From the NCBI GenBank assembly GCA_016869335.1, contig VGEJ01000064.1:1-10164 (forward strand): 10,164 nt of DNA, read 5' to 3'. Shown in pieces: positions 1 to 6,641 of the stretch. The DNA comes from Alphaproteobacteria bacterium. GTDB lineage: Bacteria > Pseudomonadota > Alphaproteobacteria > VGEJ01. The first letter of the stretch is position 1, and each line of letters begins with the position of its first letter. The translations under genes were made by a program, and so were the position numbers. Below the pieces are notes generated by a model. That model did no database searches and was not told the DNA's origin. It worked only from the letters and a program-made list of their open reading frames with translations.

Positions 1-56
1 CGCTGCCTGCGGGCGCGCTCGAGGCCAGCCTGTGGCTGCGCCGCGGCCGGCGGTGA
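1..56 (+). CDS. C-terminal tail of an unidentified upstream gene (partial)
   Basis: The third forward frame is open from the left edge and ends at a TGA at 54-56. It reads LPAGALEASLWLRRGRR, a plausible basic C-terminus, but too short to assign to a family. The main support is its overlap with the next gene: its TGA shares bases with a GTG at 53-55 (GTGA), a common arrangement for translationally coupled genes. It could also be chance open frame in GC-rich DNA. No function is proposed. Confidence 0.35.
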   Translation, partial: LPAGALEASLWLRRGRR

Positions 57-1392
57 AACCGGCGCGGCGCCTGCTCGCCTTCGTCTTCGGCGAAGCACCC
101 CAAGGCACCCTGCCCGCGCCGGTGCAACGCGACATCGCCCGCCAGCAGCATGAGGGCGAGATCGTCGTCGGCTGGGTGCAGCTTGCGGCGGTGGCTGTGT
201 TCGGGCTGCTCTACGGGCTCTCGCCCAAGACCTTCGGCGCCGGCGCGACATTCGCGCCGGTGCCCTGGGTGCTCGCGCTCTATGCGGCGTTCACGCTCTG
301 CCGGCTGGCCTGGGCCTACCGCGGCGCGCCGCCCCACTGGTTCCTTGCCGCGTCAGTGATCTTGGACATCGCCCTCCTGATGGGGCTGATCTGGAGCTTC
401 CATCTCCAATACCAGCAGCCGCCGGCGTTCTATCTCAAGGCGCCGACGCTGCTCTACGTTTTCATCTTCATCGCGCTCCGCGCGCTGCGGTTCTCGCCGT
501 TCTACGTTTTCCTGGCGGGCGGTTCCGCGGCGCTCGGCTGGCTCGCGATGGTCGCCTACGCCGTGGCCGATGAGCCGCACACCATGCTGACGCGCGACTA
601 CGTGTGCTACATGACTTCGGCGAGCGTGCTGATCGGCGCCGAGTTCGACAAGATCGTCTCGATCCTGGTGGTGACCGCGATCCTCGCGGTGGCGATCGTG
701 CGCGCGCGCCGCCTCTTGCTCCGGTCGGTGAGCGAGAGCACGGCGGCGGCGCTCTCGCGCTTCTTCGCGCCCGAGGTGGCGAGCCACATCCGCATCGCCG
801 GTCAGAGCCTCGCCCCCGGTACCGGCGAGGTGCGCGAGGCAGCCGTGCTGTTCTGCGATGTGAAGGGTTTCACGATGCTGGCGGCCCGGCTCGAGCCCGA
901 CGCCGTCATGCGCCTGCTGGCCGACTATCAGACCCGGCTCGACGGCGTCATCCGCCGCGCCGGCGGCAGCATCGGCAAGTTCCTGGGCGATGGCATCATG
1001 GCGACGTTCGGGGCGACAACGCGGTGGGAGACGTGGGCGGCCTCCGCGCAATCGACGGCATGGCGGAGGCGATGGCGGCATGGAACCACGAGCGGGCCGC
1101 CGGCGGTGCGGCGGCGCTGGATGTTCGCTTTTCGGTGGCCGCCGGGCCCGTGGTGTTCGGCGCCGTTGGCGATGAGACGCGCCTCGAGCTCACCGTGATC
1201 GGCGATCCGGTCAACCTCGCCGCCAAACTCGAGAAACACGCCAAGGTGCTGGGCGTGTGGGCGCTGACCACGCGGCCGACCTATCGCCTGGCGCTCGCCC
1301 AGGGTTATGCCGCCCCGCATCCGCACGCCGAGCGGCCCGGCGCCGGCATTGCCGACGTCAAGGCGCCAATCGATCTCGTCATCCTCGGGTAG
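53..1392 (+). pseudogene. Membrane adenylate/guanylate cyclase (class III), frameshifted
   Basis: This is an integral-membrane class III nucleotidyl cyclase making cAMP or cGMP from ATP or GTP. Counting from the GTG at 53, residues 1-36 are cytosolic, about six membrane helices follow (near 38-56, 71-89, 96-115, 133-149, 150-172 and 198-217), then a short linker and the catalytic domain from about 261. Both metal aspartates are visible: D269 in FCDVKGFT and D313 in GDGIMATFG. K309 sits at the adenine-specifying lysine position. Shortly after MATFG the frame changes by -1. The rest (RAIDGMAEA, GPVVFGAVGD, TVIGDPVNLAAKLE) continues in the first forward frame to a TAG at 1390-1392. The transition-state residue, usually Arg, is Lys (codon 1225-1227). 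The GTG at 53 was chosen because it overlaps the upstream stop; a GTG at 32 in the same frame is also possible. The gene may be broken in the cell, or the frameshift may be a sequencing error. Confidence 0.85.
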
Positions 1393-1402
1393 CGGTGAGC
1401 CA

Positions 1403-2389
1403 TCATCGGTCGCGCGGGGCGGGCGGCGCTGAGGCCGCGGTGGAGGCCTTCAGGCCCGCCGGACGCCGTGCCCGGCCCGCCTCGTGCAGCGTGATGTAAC
1501 CGCCGCTGGCGATGATGATGGCGGCGCCCACCCAGGTCCAGGCGTCGGGGAAGTCGCTGAACACGAGGTAGCCGACGATGGTCTCGCAGAAGAGCTGGGC
1601 ATAGCCGAACGGCGCGATGACGGCAGCGGGGCCGTACTGGTATGACTTGACCACGAACAGGTGCCCGAACCCGCCGATCACTCCGGCGCCCACGAGGAGC
1701 AGCCAGCCGGTGGCGTCTGGCGGCGACCAGGCAAAGGGCACGATCACGCTCATGATGGCGACCGCGACCAGCGCCGTGTAGAGAATGGTCGTTTCCGGCG
1801 GGTCGTGGCTGGCGAGCTTGCGCGTGAGAACTTGGTAGAGCGCGTAGCATGCCGCAGTGCCCAGGGCGAGCAACGCCTCCCATTGGGTGATGTCGCCGCC
1901 CGGCCGCACCACCACCAGCACGCCGAGAAACCCGAGAACCACGGCGCCCCAGCGGCGCGCGCCGACCGCCTCGCCGAGCAGCGGCAATGCCAGTGCCGCG
2001 ACGATCAGCGGCGCGGTGAAGCCGACGGCCGCCGCGGTCACCAGCGAGACCTGACTGAGCGCCACGAAATAGAACCCGGTCGATGCGAGCAGGAGCACCG
2101 AGCGGAACGCCTGGGTCCACGGCCGCGACGAGCGAAAGGCTTGCAGGCCGTGGCGCGGCACGAACACCGCCGCCATCGCCGCAAGGTGGCTGAGATAGCG
2201 GATCCAGATGATGAACACCATGGATGCTTCGAGCGAGTAGTACTTCACGGTCGCGTTCATCAGCGGGAAGATCGAGACGCCGATGCACATGTAGATGATG
2301 CCGCGCAGCACGGTGCCGCGCAGGGCGGTGGACCGGTGCCCAGCATGGTGGGCACCGGACGACGGCGAGCCGTTTTCAAGGTCGTGCAT
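1403..2389 (-). CDS. DMT-superfamily transporter (two EamA domains)
   Basis: A 328-residue inner-membrane protein of the drug/metabolite transporter superfamily, likely an exporter or exchanger of a small metabolite. The substrate cannot be read from sequence. After a hydrophilic N-terminus of about 28 residues there are roughly ten hydrophobic segments in two EamA repeats, about 30-161 and 172-303. Typical family features are the RxGGDIT linker near 162-168, the GFTAPLIVA helix near 123-131 ending in a LGE turn, and its second-repeat equivalent YGPAAVIAPFGYAQLF near 252-267. The C-terminal tail after 304 is rich in Ala, Pro and Arg. It lies downstream of the RidA-family gene on the same strand with a 78-bp gap, so the two may be co-transcribed. 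It converges on the cyclase, with only 10 bp between the two stop codons. The ATG at 2389 has no strong Shine-Dalgarno, so the start is less certain than the family. Confidence 0.9.
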   Translation of the reverse strand: MHDLENGSPSSGAHHAGHRSTALRGTVLRGIIYMCIGVSIFPLMNATVKYYSLEASMVFIIWIRYLSHLAAMAAVFVPRHGLQAFRSSRPWTQAFRSVLLLASTGFYFVALSQVSLVTAAAVGFTAPLIVAALALPLLGEAVGARRWGAVVLGFLGVLVVVRPGGDITQWEALLALGTAACYALYQVLTRKLASHDPPETTILYTALVAVAIMSVIVPFAWSPPDATGWLLLVGAGVIGGFGHLFVVKSYQYGPAAVIAPFGYAQLFCETIVGYLVFSDFPDAWTWVGAAIIIASGGYITLHEAGRARRPAGLKASTAASAPPAPRDR

Positions 2390-2467
2390 GAAAGCCGGGA
2401 AGGCGCCGCCGCAAGCTCGCCGATTAGCGCCAATACCGGTCGGCGTCTGGTGAGAATGACCGTGGAG

Positions 2468-2881
2468 TCACCGCACCACCGCCATGACCTCGATCTCGAC
2501 CAGGATGTTGGGTACGGCAAGCGTCTCGACACCGACGAGGACCGCCGTGGGCGGGGTCGCCGCCGGGTAGAAGGCGCGCACCAGCGGCGTGAAGATGGCG
2601 AGGTGCTCCGGCTTGTAGCCGACGATGTAGGTCCGCATCTGGACGACGTCGGCCGGGGTTGCACCCGCTGCCGCAAGCGCCAGGCGCACGTTATCCAGGG
2701 CGGCGGTGATCTGCGTCTTGATGTCGCCCGCTCCAATCGGGTTCTCGGCGACGTCGTAAGCCGGCTGCCCCGAGATCAGGACGAGTTTGCCGCCCTCGAC
2801 TGTTATGATCTGCGAGAGACCGTACTTGACGCTGTCGTAGAGCGTGGGGGGATTGATGTGGGTCACCCTGGCTTCCGTCAT
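2468..2881 (-). CDS. RidA (YjgF/YER057c/UK114) family protein lacking the catalytic Arg
   Basis: A 137-residue protein of the usual size for RidA-family trimers. Classic RidA hydrolyses reactive enamine/imine intermediates to keto acids plus ammonia. Family features are the early strand with SQIITVEGGKLVLISGQ (about 23-39), the helix DIKTQITAALDNVRLALAAAG (about 53-73) followed by ADVVQMRTYI, and the final strand ILVEIEVMAVV. In canonical RidA the sequence Pro-x-Arg-Ser/Thr carries the arginine that binds the substrate carboxylate. Here the aligned stretch is PPTAVLVGVE, with Thr112 in place of Arg. That is a mark of non-RidA Rid subgroups, whose chemistry is less certain. The ATG at 2881 was chosen over upstream in-frame codons because AGGAGGGG lies 7 nt before it. 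It is divergent from the NUDIX gene and just upstream of the DMT transporter. Confidence 0.9.
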   Translation of the reverse strand: MTEARVTHINPPTLYDSVKYGLSQIITVEGGKLVLISGQPAYDVAENPIGAGDIKTQITAALDNVRLALAAAGATPADVVQMRTYIVGYKPEHLAIFTPLVRAFYPAATPPTAVLVGVETLAVPNILVEIEVMAVVR

Positions 2882-2888
2882 CGGCGCG

Positions 2889-2896
2889 CCCCTCCT
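2889..2896 (-). promoter_or_regulatory. Ribosome binding site of the RidA-family gene
   Basis: On the minus strand this reads AGGAGGGG, a near-perfect anti-16S match, 7 nt upstream of the ATG at 2881. It decides the start: the same frame stays open to 3106, but the upstream part has no family similarity and is Arg-rich. Confidence 0.75.
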
Positions 2897-2950
2897 GCGG
2901 CGTGAGCGGCAGCAGCCTAGCACCGCGGCGCCACGCGGCAAGGGGACACC

Positions 2951-3751
2951 GTGACCCCGCCAACACCTGTACCGGCGGCGAGCCTGCTGCTCGTCCGCGA
3001 TGGCGGTGGCGGGCTCGAGGTCCTGGTCGTCGTACGCCATCGCGGCAGCGTTTTCGCGCCGGGGGCGACCGTGTTCCCCGGGGGTAAGGTCGCGGCCGAC
3101 GATCACGAGGCCACGGCAGCGGTGTCTCGGCGGGGAAACAACGGAGACGAGATGGCCTTCCGCATCGCGGCGCTACGCGAGACCTTCGAGGAGTGCGGTA
3201 TCCTCTTGGCGGCGGCCGGCCCCGGCGCAGCGCTCGTCGATGGCGCGGCGGTTTCGGCCTGGACCGCGGAGCGCGCGCGGCTCGCCCGCGGCGAGATCTC
3301 GTTTCGGGCGTTCCTCGCGGAACGCGGACTCGAGCCGGCGCTCGACCAGCTGGTGCCCTTCGCCCACTGGATCACACCGAAGAACCGGCCGCTGCGCTTC
3401 GACACTCGGTTCTTCATCGCCGCGGCGCCGGTCGGGCAGCAGGCCGACCACGACGGCACCGAGCTGACCGAGGCGCTGTGGGTGACCCCGGCCGAAGCGC
3501 TGGGGCACGCCGATGCGGGTCGCTGGTCCCTCATGCTGCCCACCCGGCTCAACCTGATGCGCCTCGCCGAGAGCGCCTCGACCGCTCGGGCCATCGCCGC
3601 GGCGGCAAGGCGCCCCGTGGTCACGGTGCTGCCCTGGACCGAGCGGCGCGCCGGCCGCCTGGTGCGCTGCATTCCGGCCGAGGCTGGCTACGGCATCACC
3701 GAGATGCCGGTGGACGAAGCGGAGGGAACGCGCAAGGGAGAGACCGCATGA
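2951..3751 (+). CDS. NUDIX hydrolase, NUDT19-like (probable CoA/acyl-CoA diphosphatase type)
   Basis: A 266-residue cytosolic NUDIX-fold hydrolase, expected to cleave a nucleoside diphosphate linked to another moiety. The first part, SLLLVRDGGGGLEVLVVVRH (11-30), is the opening beta strand of the fold. FPGG (42-45) starts the Nudix region. The catalytic helix RETFEECGIL (76-85) contains the REx2EExG core, with Glu77, Glu80 and Glu81 as metal-ligand candidates. FPGG and the helix are separated by about 30 residues instead of the usual few. This split Nudix box, together with the long C-terminal part with HWITPKNRPLRFDTRFF (139-155), resembles the NUDT19/RP2 group, whose studied mammalian members hydrolyse CoA and acyl-CoA. 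The CoA substrate is inference. The GTG start at 2951 is preceded by AAGGGG at 2940-2945. The stop overlaps the next start as ATGA (3748-3751), so the downstream small gene is probably translationally coupled. Confidence 0.9.
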   Translation: MTPPTPVPAASLLLVRDGGGGLEVLVVVRHRGSVFAPGATVFPGGKVAADDHEATAAVSRRGNNGDEMAFRIAALRETFEECGILLAAAGPGAALVDGAAVSAWTAERARLARGEISFRAFLAERGLEPALDQLVPFAHWITPKNRPLRFDTRFFIAAAPVGQQADHDGTELTEALWVTPAEALGHADAGRWSLMLPTRLNLMRLAESASTARAIAAAARRPVVTVLPWTERRAGRLVRCIPAEAGYGITEMPVDEAEGTRKGETA

Positions 3752-4002
3752 AGTTGGTGGAGACCACGGTTCTAGCCACGGCGACGCTGGCCGTGGCGGC
3801 CGTTCTCGCTCCGGCTGGCAGCCAGGATCAGCGCGCCACGGGCACCCAGTTGGTGGCGGCGCAGAACGTCTCGGCCGCCACGGCCGAGGTCACCGGCGTG
3901 TGGCTCGTGCGCGAGCGCGGCGCGGTGCTCTCGCTGACCTATTGCCGCACGATCTCGAGTGCGAGCACGCCCATCGATTGCGTGAGCCGAGAGCTGCCCT
4001 AG
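3748..4002 (+). CDS. Small predicted exported protein, function unknown
   Basis: An 84-residue protein that I do not recognise. The N-terminus has one lysine (K2), then a hydrophobic run from about 4 to 23 (VETTVLATATLAVAAVLAPA). This looks like a signal peptide with possible cleavage near APAGS, or an N-terminal membrane anchor. The mature part has a low-complexity Ala/Thr/Gln stretch, then TGVWLVRERGAVLSLTYCRT (49-68) and two cysteines, C66 and C78, 12 apart, which could form a disulfide outside the cytoplasm. The start ATG overlaps the NUDIX stop (ATGA) and is preceded by AAGGGAG at 3734-3740, a good ribosome binding site with 7-nt spacing, so it looks genuinely translated. It ends 4 bp before the convergent methyltransferase gene. 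Its link with NUDIX function is unknown. Confidence 0.75.
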   Translation: MKLVETTVLATATLAVAAVLAPAGSQDQRATGTQLVAAQNVSAATAEVTGVWLVRERGAVLSLTYCRTISSASTPIDCVSRELP

Positions 4003-4006
4003 CTCC

Positions 4007-5161
4007 TCAGCGCCGTGACCAGAGCTGCTGCGAGGCAAGCCTGGCGCCCTCCGCCAGCGACCGCAGTTTGGCCCAGGCGATGCGCGGCGTCACCTGGGGG
4101 AAGCCGGCGAAGGTGGAGAAGCCGCAGTCGGCGCCGGCGATCACCCGCTCGCGTCCGACGACATCGGCATAGCGCCGGATGCGCTGGGCAATGAGCTCGG
4201 GATGCTCGATGAAGTTCGAGGTCGAGTCGATGACGCCCGGGATGATCACCTTGTCGTCCGGCAGCTTGGCGGTCCGGTAGACCTCCCACTCGTGCTCGTG
4301 GCGCGGGTTCGCGCCCTCGATCACCAGGGCCTGTGGCCGCGCCCGGAACACGATATCGGCGATCCTCGCGAACGGAATGTCGCAGTGGTGCGGGCCCTGA
4401 TAGTTGCCCCAGCACACGTGCATGCGCATCCGCTCCGGCGCGATGCCGCCGGTCGCGGCGTTGAGCGCCTCGATCTGTTGCGCGGCGATGCGGCGGAAAG
4501 ACTCATCCGACTCGTCCTGCCACAGGATATGCCGCCCCATCGCCATGTCTGGAGCATCGATCTGCAGCACGAAACCGGCCGCGACGATGGACTCGTACTC
4601 GAGCCGCATCACCTCGGCCAGCGCCGCGAGGTAGGCATCGTGGGTCGGGTAGTACGCGTTGCGCATGAACACCGCGACCACTCCGGGCGAGGCCGCGTTC
4701 ATGAACGACTCGGCAGGCCGGTGGCGCTCGACGGCGGCGCGCAGGTTGGCGAGATCGATCTCGAGCGGCCGGTTGTCCTTGACCGCGACCGGTCCCTGGC
4801 ACAGCGGGCGCTTCAGCCCCACCGGCACACCGCGCGTCTTGACCAGAAACTTGGAGTACTCGGGATAGTCCTGGAGGTCCTTGGGGACGCGCCGGCCACC
4901 CTCGCCACCGAAGCCGGTGAGGCGGTCCTTGAGGTAGGTCGAGTATCCGATCTTGGCCATCTCGCCATCGCTCACGACGTCGATGCCCGCCTCAACCTGC
5001 TGGTCCACGACGTCATCGACCGCGCGCCTAACGCCGGCCGCGAGCGCCGCTTCGTCATAGGGCTCGCCGTTGTCCTTGGCGTAGAGCAGGGCGACGAGGT
5101 CGTCAGGCCGCGGCAGGCTGCCAACGTGGGTGGTCAGGATCCGATCCGTGCTGAGGCGCAT
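4007..5161 (-). CDS. Cobalamin-independent methionine synthase (MetE C-terminal domain) family protein
   Basis: A 384-residue stand-alone protein of the MetE C-terminal-domain (COG0620) type: a zinc-dependent alkyl/methyl transferase barrel. It starts TDRILTTHVGSLPRP (5-19), typical of the family. All four zinc ligands of MetE have counterparts: His248 and Cys250 in MHVCWGNYQG, Glu282 in VIEGAN, and Cys346 in GADCGFSTF. DAPDMAM (202-208) follows the pattern seen near the substrate site. Full MetE is about 750 residues with an N-terminal homologous half; that half is absent here. Proteins of this size include short methionine synthases and also thiol alkyltransferases such as epoxyalkane:coenzyme M transferase, so homocysteine methylation is possible but not proven. 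The ATG at 5161 was preferred over a GTG at 5182 because GAGGA lies 7 nt before it. It is divergent from the globin-GGDEF gene and convergent with the small exported protein. Confidence 0.9.
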   Translation of the reverse strand: MRLSTDRILTTHVGSLPRPDDLVALLYAKDNGEPYDEAALAAGVRRAVDDVVDQQVEAGIDVVSDGEMAKIGYSTYLKDRLTGFGGEGGRRVPKDLQDYPEYSKFLVKTRGVPVGLKRPLCQGPVAVKDNRPLEIDLANLRAAVERHRPAESFMNAASPGVVAVFMRNAYYPTHDAYLAALAEVMRLEYESIVAAGFVLQIDAPDMAMGRHILWQDESDESFRRIAAQQIEALNAATGGIAPERMRMHVCWGNYQGPHHCDIPFARIADIVFRARPQALVIEGANPRHEHEWEVYRTAKLPDDKVIIPGVIDSTSNFIEHPELIAQRIRRYADVVGRERVIAGADCGFSTFAGFPQVTPRIAWAKLRSLAEGARLASQQLWSRR

Positions 5162-5168
5162 CGCACTG

Positions 5169-5173
5169 TCCTC
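5169..5173 (-). promoter_or_regulatory. Ribosome binding site choosing the methyltransferase start
   Basis: GAGGA on the minus strand, 7 nt upstream of the ATG at 5161. The alternative GTG at 5182 has no comparable site, and the 7 extra residues it would add do not look like family sequence. Confidence 0.55.
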
Positions 5174-5189
5174 GTGCCGCACCTTGACG

Positions 5190-5217
5190 TGTATTGGGCG
5201 CGGCGATTAGCGTCCAA
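5190..5217 (-). promoter_or_regulatory. Possible sigma70-like promoter of the methyltransferase gene
   Basis: On the minus strand TTGGAC (5212-5217) could serve as a -35 box, with AATACA (5190-5195) after a 16-nt spacer as a weak -10. Transcription would then start close to the ribosome binding site with a leader of only about 20 nt. The -10 matches consensus poorly, so this is only a candidate. No operator-like palindrome is seen around it. Confidence 0.2.
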
Positions 5218-5297
5218 CGAGCACCGAGTCTAGTTCATATCCGGCTGGTACGCGATGAAGACCCATCTCCGCTGCGAGCGGCTGTTCACCGGCGTCG

Positions 5298-5486
5298 GTG
5301 CTGATCGATCGCAAGCGCATCACCGTATGGCACGCCGGAGCACCTGTTGAGCGCACGGTCGCGCCCTACCGCGAACGCAGCGTCAGCGAGTTCTCTCTCA
5401 ACAACTGGAACGAGATCTATGCCCAGGAGCGCGCGGCGCGGCGCGTCGAGGCGCCGGGGTCGCGGCGCGCCGCGAGAGGCCGGTGA
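5298..5486 (+). CDS. Short ORF of unknown function, possible gene remnant, coupled to the globin-GGDEF gene
   Basis: A GTG-started frame of 62 residues that I cannot assign. Its first part, LIDRKRITVWHAGAPVE, resembles the second strand of an amidohydrolase N-terminus. The later part, SEFSLNNWNEIYAQER, has natural-looking composition but no family I recognise. In another frame an ATG at 5255 gives MKTHLRCERLFTGVG, which resembles an amidohydrolase first strand and ends where this frame takes up. The two could be halves of one 5' fragment that lost a segment and its frame. In favour of real coding, the stop at 5484-5486 overlaps the next GTG as GTGA. Against it: no ribosome binding site, a very basic Arg/Ala tail, and a small size. 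The rest of 5162-5482 holds only the upstream region of the divergent methyltransferase gene. Confidence 0.3.
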   Translation: MLIDRKRITVWHAGAPVERTVAPYRERSVSEFSLNNWNEIYAQERAARRVEAPGSRRAARGR

Positions 5487-6592
5487 ACGATAAGTCGCGA
5501 CCACCGCCGCTGCCGCCGGCAAGGGGCGATGCGGCGGTTCCGTCGCGGTCCCTCACCGATATCGAGGTCGCGCTGTGCCGCGACCTGCTGCGTTTCGATG
5601 CCGACACTGCACACAACCTCGACCACATCCGCGCCCTCCTCCCGGATGATCTCGATGCGGTGATCGCCGACTTCTACGCCCATCTCGCCTCGTTTCGCGC
5701 CTTCGACCGATGGCTCGCCGACGAGGCGACGCTGGCCCGTCTGAAGCGCGCCCAGCGCGCCTACCTGGCAAGCCTCGGTGCCATGCACGATATGGCCGAC
5801 TACGCCGACGGCCGCGCCCGCATCGGCGCCGCCCATGAGGCGGTCGGGCTCGACCCGCGCTGGTATCTCGTCGGCGTCGAGGTCTTCTTCGAGGAGATGG
5901 CCAAGCGCCTGCTAACCCGGCCCGAGCTCGACAAGGCAAGGACGGGTCGGCTGCTGATCAGCCTCAGCAAGGCGCTGTGGTTCGACGCTCTGCTCGCCAT
6001 CGAGGCCTACCATCACAGCTCGGTCAGCCAGCTCGAGGCGCTGGTCGAGCAGCTACGGGCAGCGGAATCGCGGCTGCGCGAGATGTCCCGCATCGACGAC
6101 CTGACCCAGGTGCTCAACCGCCACTACCTGATGGAAGCGCTCAACATCGAGTTCGCGCGCTCGGTGCGCTATGGCCACCCATTCACGGTGCTGTTCGCCG
6201 ATCTCGACCGCTTCAAGGGGATCAACGACACGTTCGGGCATGGCGCCGGCGACAGCGTGCTGCAGCACACCGCGGAAACCCTGAAGCGTCACACCCGCTT
6301 GGTCGATGTCGTCGGGCGCTACGGCGGCGAGGAGTTCGTAATCGGCCTGGTGCAAACCGATGCCAGCTCGGCGCGCGTGATCGCCGAGCGCATCCGGGTG
6401 GCGTTGGCCGAGTCCATCCTGCACCATGCGGGCCAGCGGATTCCGCTCTCGGTCTCGATCGGCGTGACCACGCTGGGGCCGGCGACGCCCGACCTCACGG
6501 CCCTGATCAACGCCGCGGACGGGGCCCTCTACCGCGCCAAGGCGCTGGGGCGCGACCGCGTCTGGTTTGCCGACGGCGCCCTCGGCGCCTAG
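5483..6592 (+). CDS. Globin-coupled sensor diguanylate cyclase (protoglobin-GGDEF)
   Basis: A 369-residue cytosolic, heme-based sensor expected to make c-di-GMP from two GTP in response to oxygen or another heme ligand. After a Pro-rich N-terminus, the sensor globin spans about 25-185. It has a FYAHL motif (Tyr65, at the distal B10 tyrosine position) and RIGAAHEAVGLDPRWY (113-128), where His118 is the proximal heme ligand candidate. A linker with a short coiled-coil-like stretch (SQLEALVEQLRAAESRLREM, about 182-201) leads to the GGDEF domain, about 202-365. DDLTQVLNR opens the domain, Asp240 in FADLDRFK is a metal ligand, and the active site is GGEEF at 281-285. RLVD at 272-275, five residues before it, is the RxxD product-inhibition I-site, so feedback control is likely. 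All catalytic residues are intact. There is no EAL domain. The GTG start at 5483 overlaps the preceding TGA; a weak GAGAGG lies just upstream. A hairpin terminator follows. Confidence 0.93.
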   Translation: MNDKSRPPPLPPARGDAAVPSRSLTDIEVALCRDLLRFDADTAHNLDHIRALLPDDLDAVIADFYAHLASFRAFDRWLADEATLARLKRAQRAYLASLGAMHDMADYADGRARIGAAHEAVGLDPRWYLVGVEVFFEEMAKRLLTRPELDKARTGRLLISLSKALWFDALLAIEAYHHSSVSQLEALVEQLRAAESRLREMSRIDDLTQVLNRHYLMEALNIEFARSVRYGHPFTVLFADLDRFKGINDTFGHGAGDSVLQHTAETLKRHTRLVDVVGRYGGEEFVIGLVQTDASSARVIAERIRVALAESILHHAGQRIPLSVSIGVTTLGPATPDLTALINAADGALYRAKALGRDRVWFADGALGA

Positions 6593-6608
6593 GGGCTCAG
6601 CGTTCGCT

Positions 6609-6625
6609 CCGCTCGATCCGAGCGG
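6609..6625. repeat. Small inverted repeat between convergent genes
   Basis: CCGCTCG at 6609-6615 and CGAGCGG at 6619-6625 form a perfect 7-bp stem with a 3-nt loop, just after the globin-GGDEF stop and before the larger terminator stem. It may add to termination; it has no T-run of its own. Confidence 0.4.
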
Positions 6626-6641
6626 GCGTAGGTCAGCCCGA

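Noticed and set aside
353..1081. 242-codon minus-strand open frame inside the cyclase
   Set aside because: Antisense to the membrane and catalytic domains, and rich in Arg, His and Glu with no hydrophobic core.
1661..2905. 414-codon plus-strand open frame across the transporter and RidA-family genes
   Set aside because: It is antisense to two well-supported genes and is rich in Arg, His and Asp with no recognisable motif, as expected of a shadow frame in GC-rich DNA.
2882..2950. Possible operator palindrome between the divergent RidA-family and NUDIX genes
   Set aside because: Only a 5-bp stem (CCGCG/CGCGG) is present, which is expected by chance in such GC-rich DNA; no recognisable promoter boxes were seen.
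4202..5233. 343-codon plus-strand open frame opposite the MetE-like gene
   Set aside because: A mirror frame with His/Arg/Asp-rich composition; the minus-strand protein has a full zinc site and clear family sequence.
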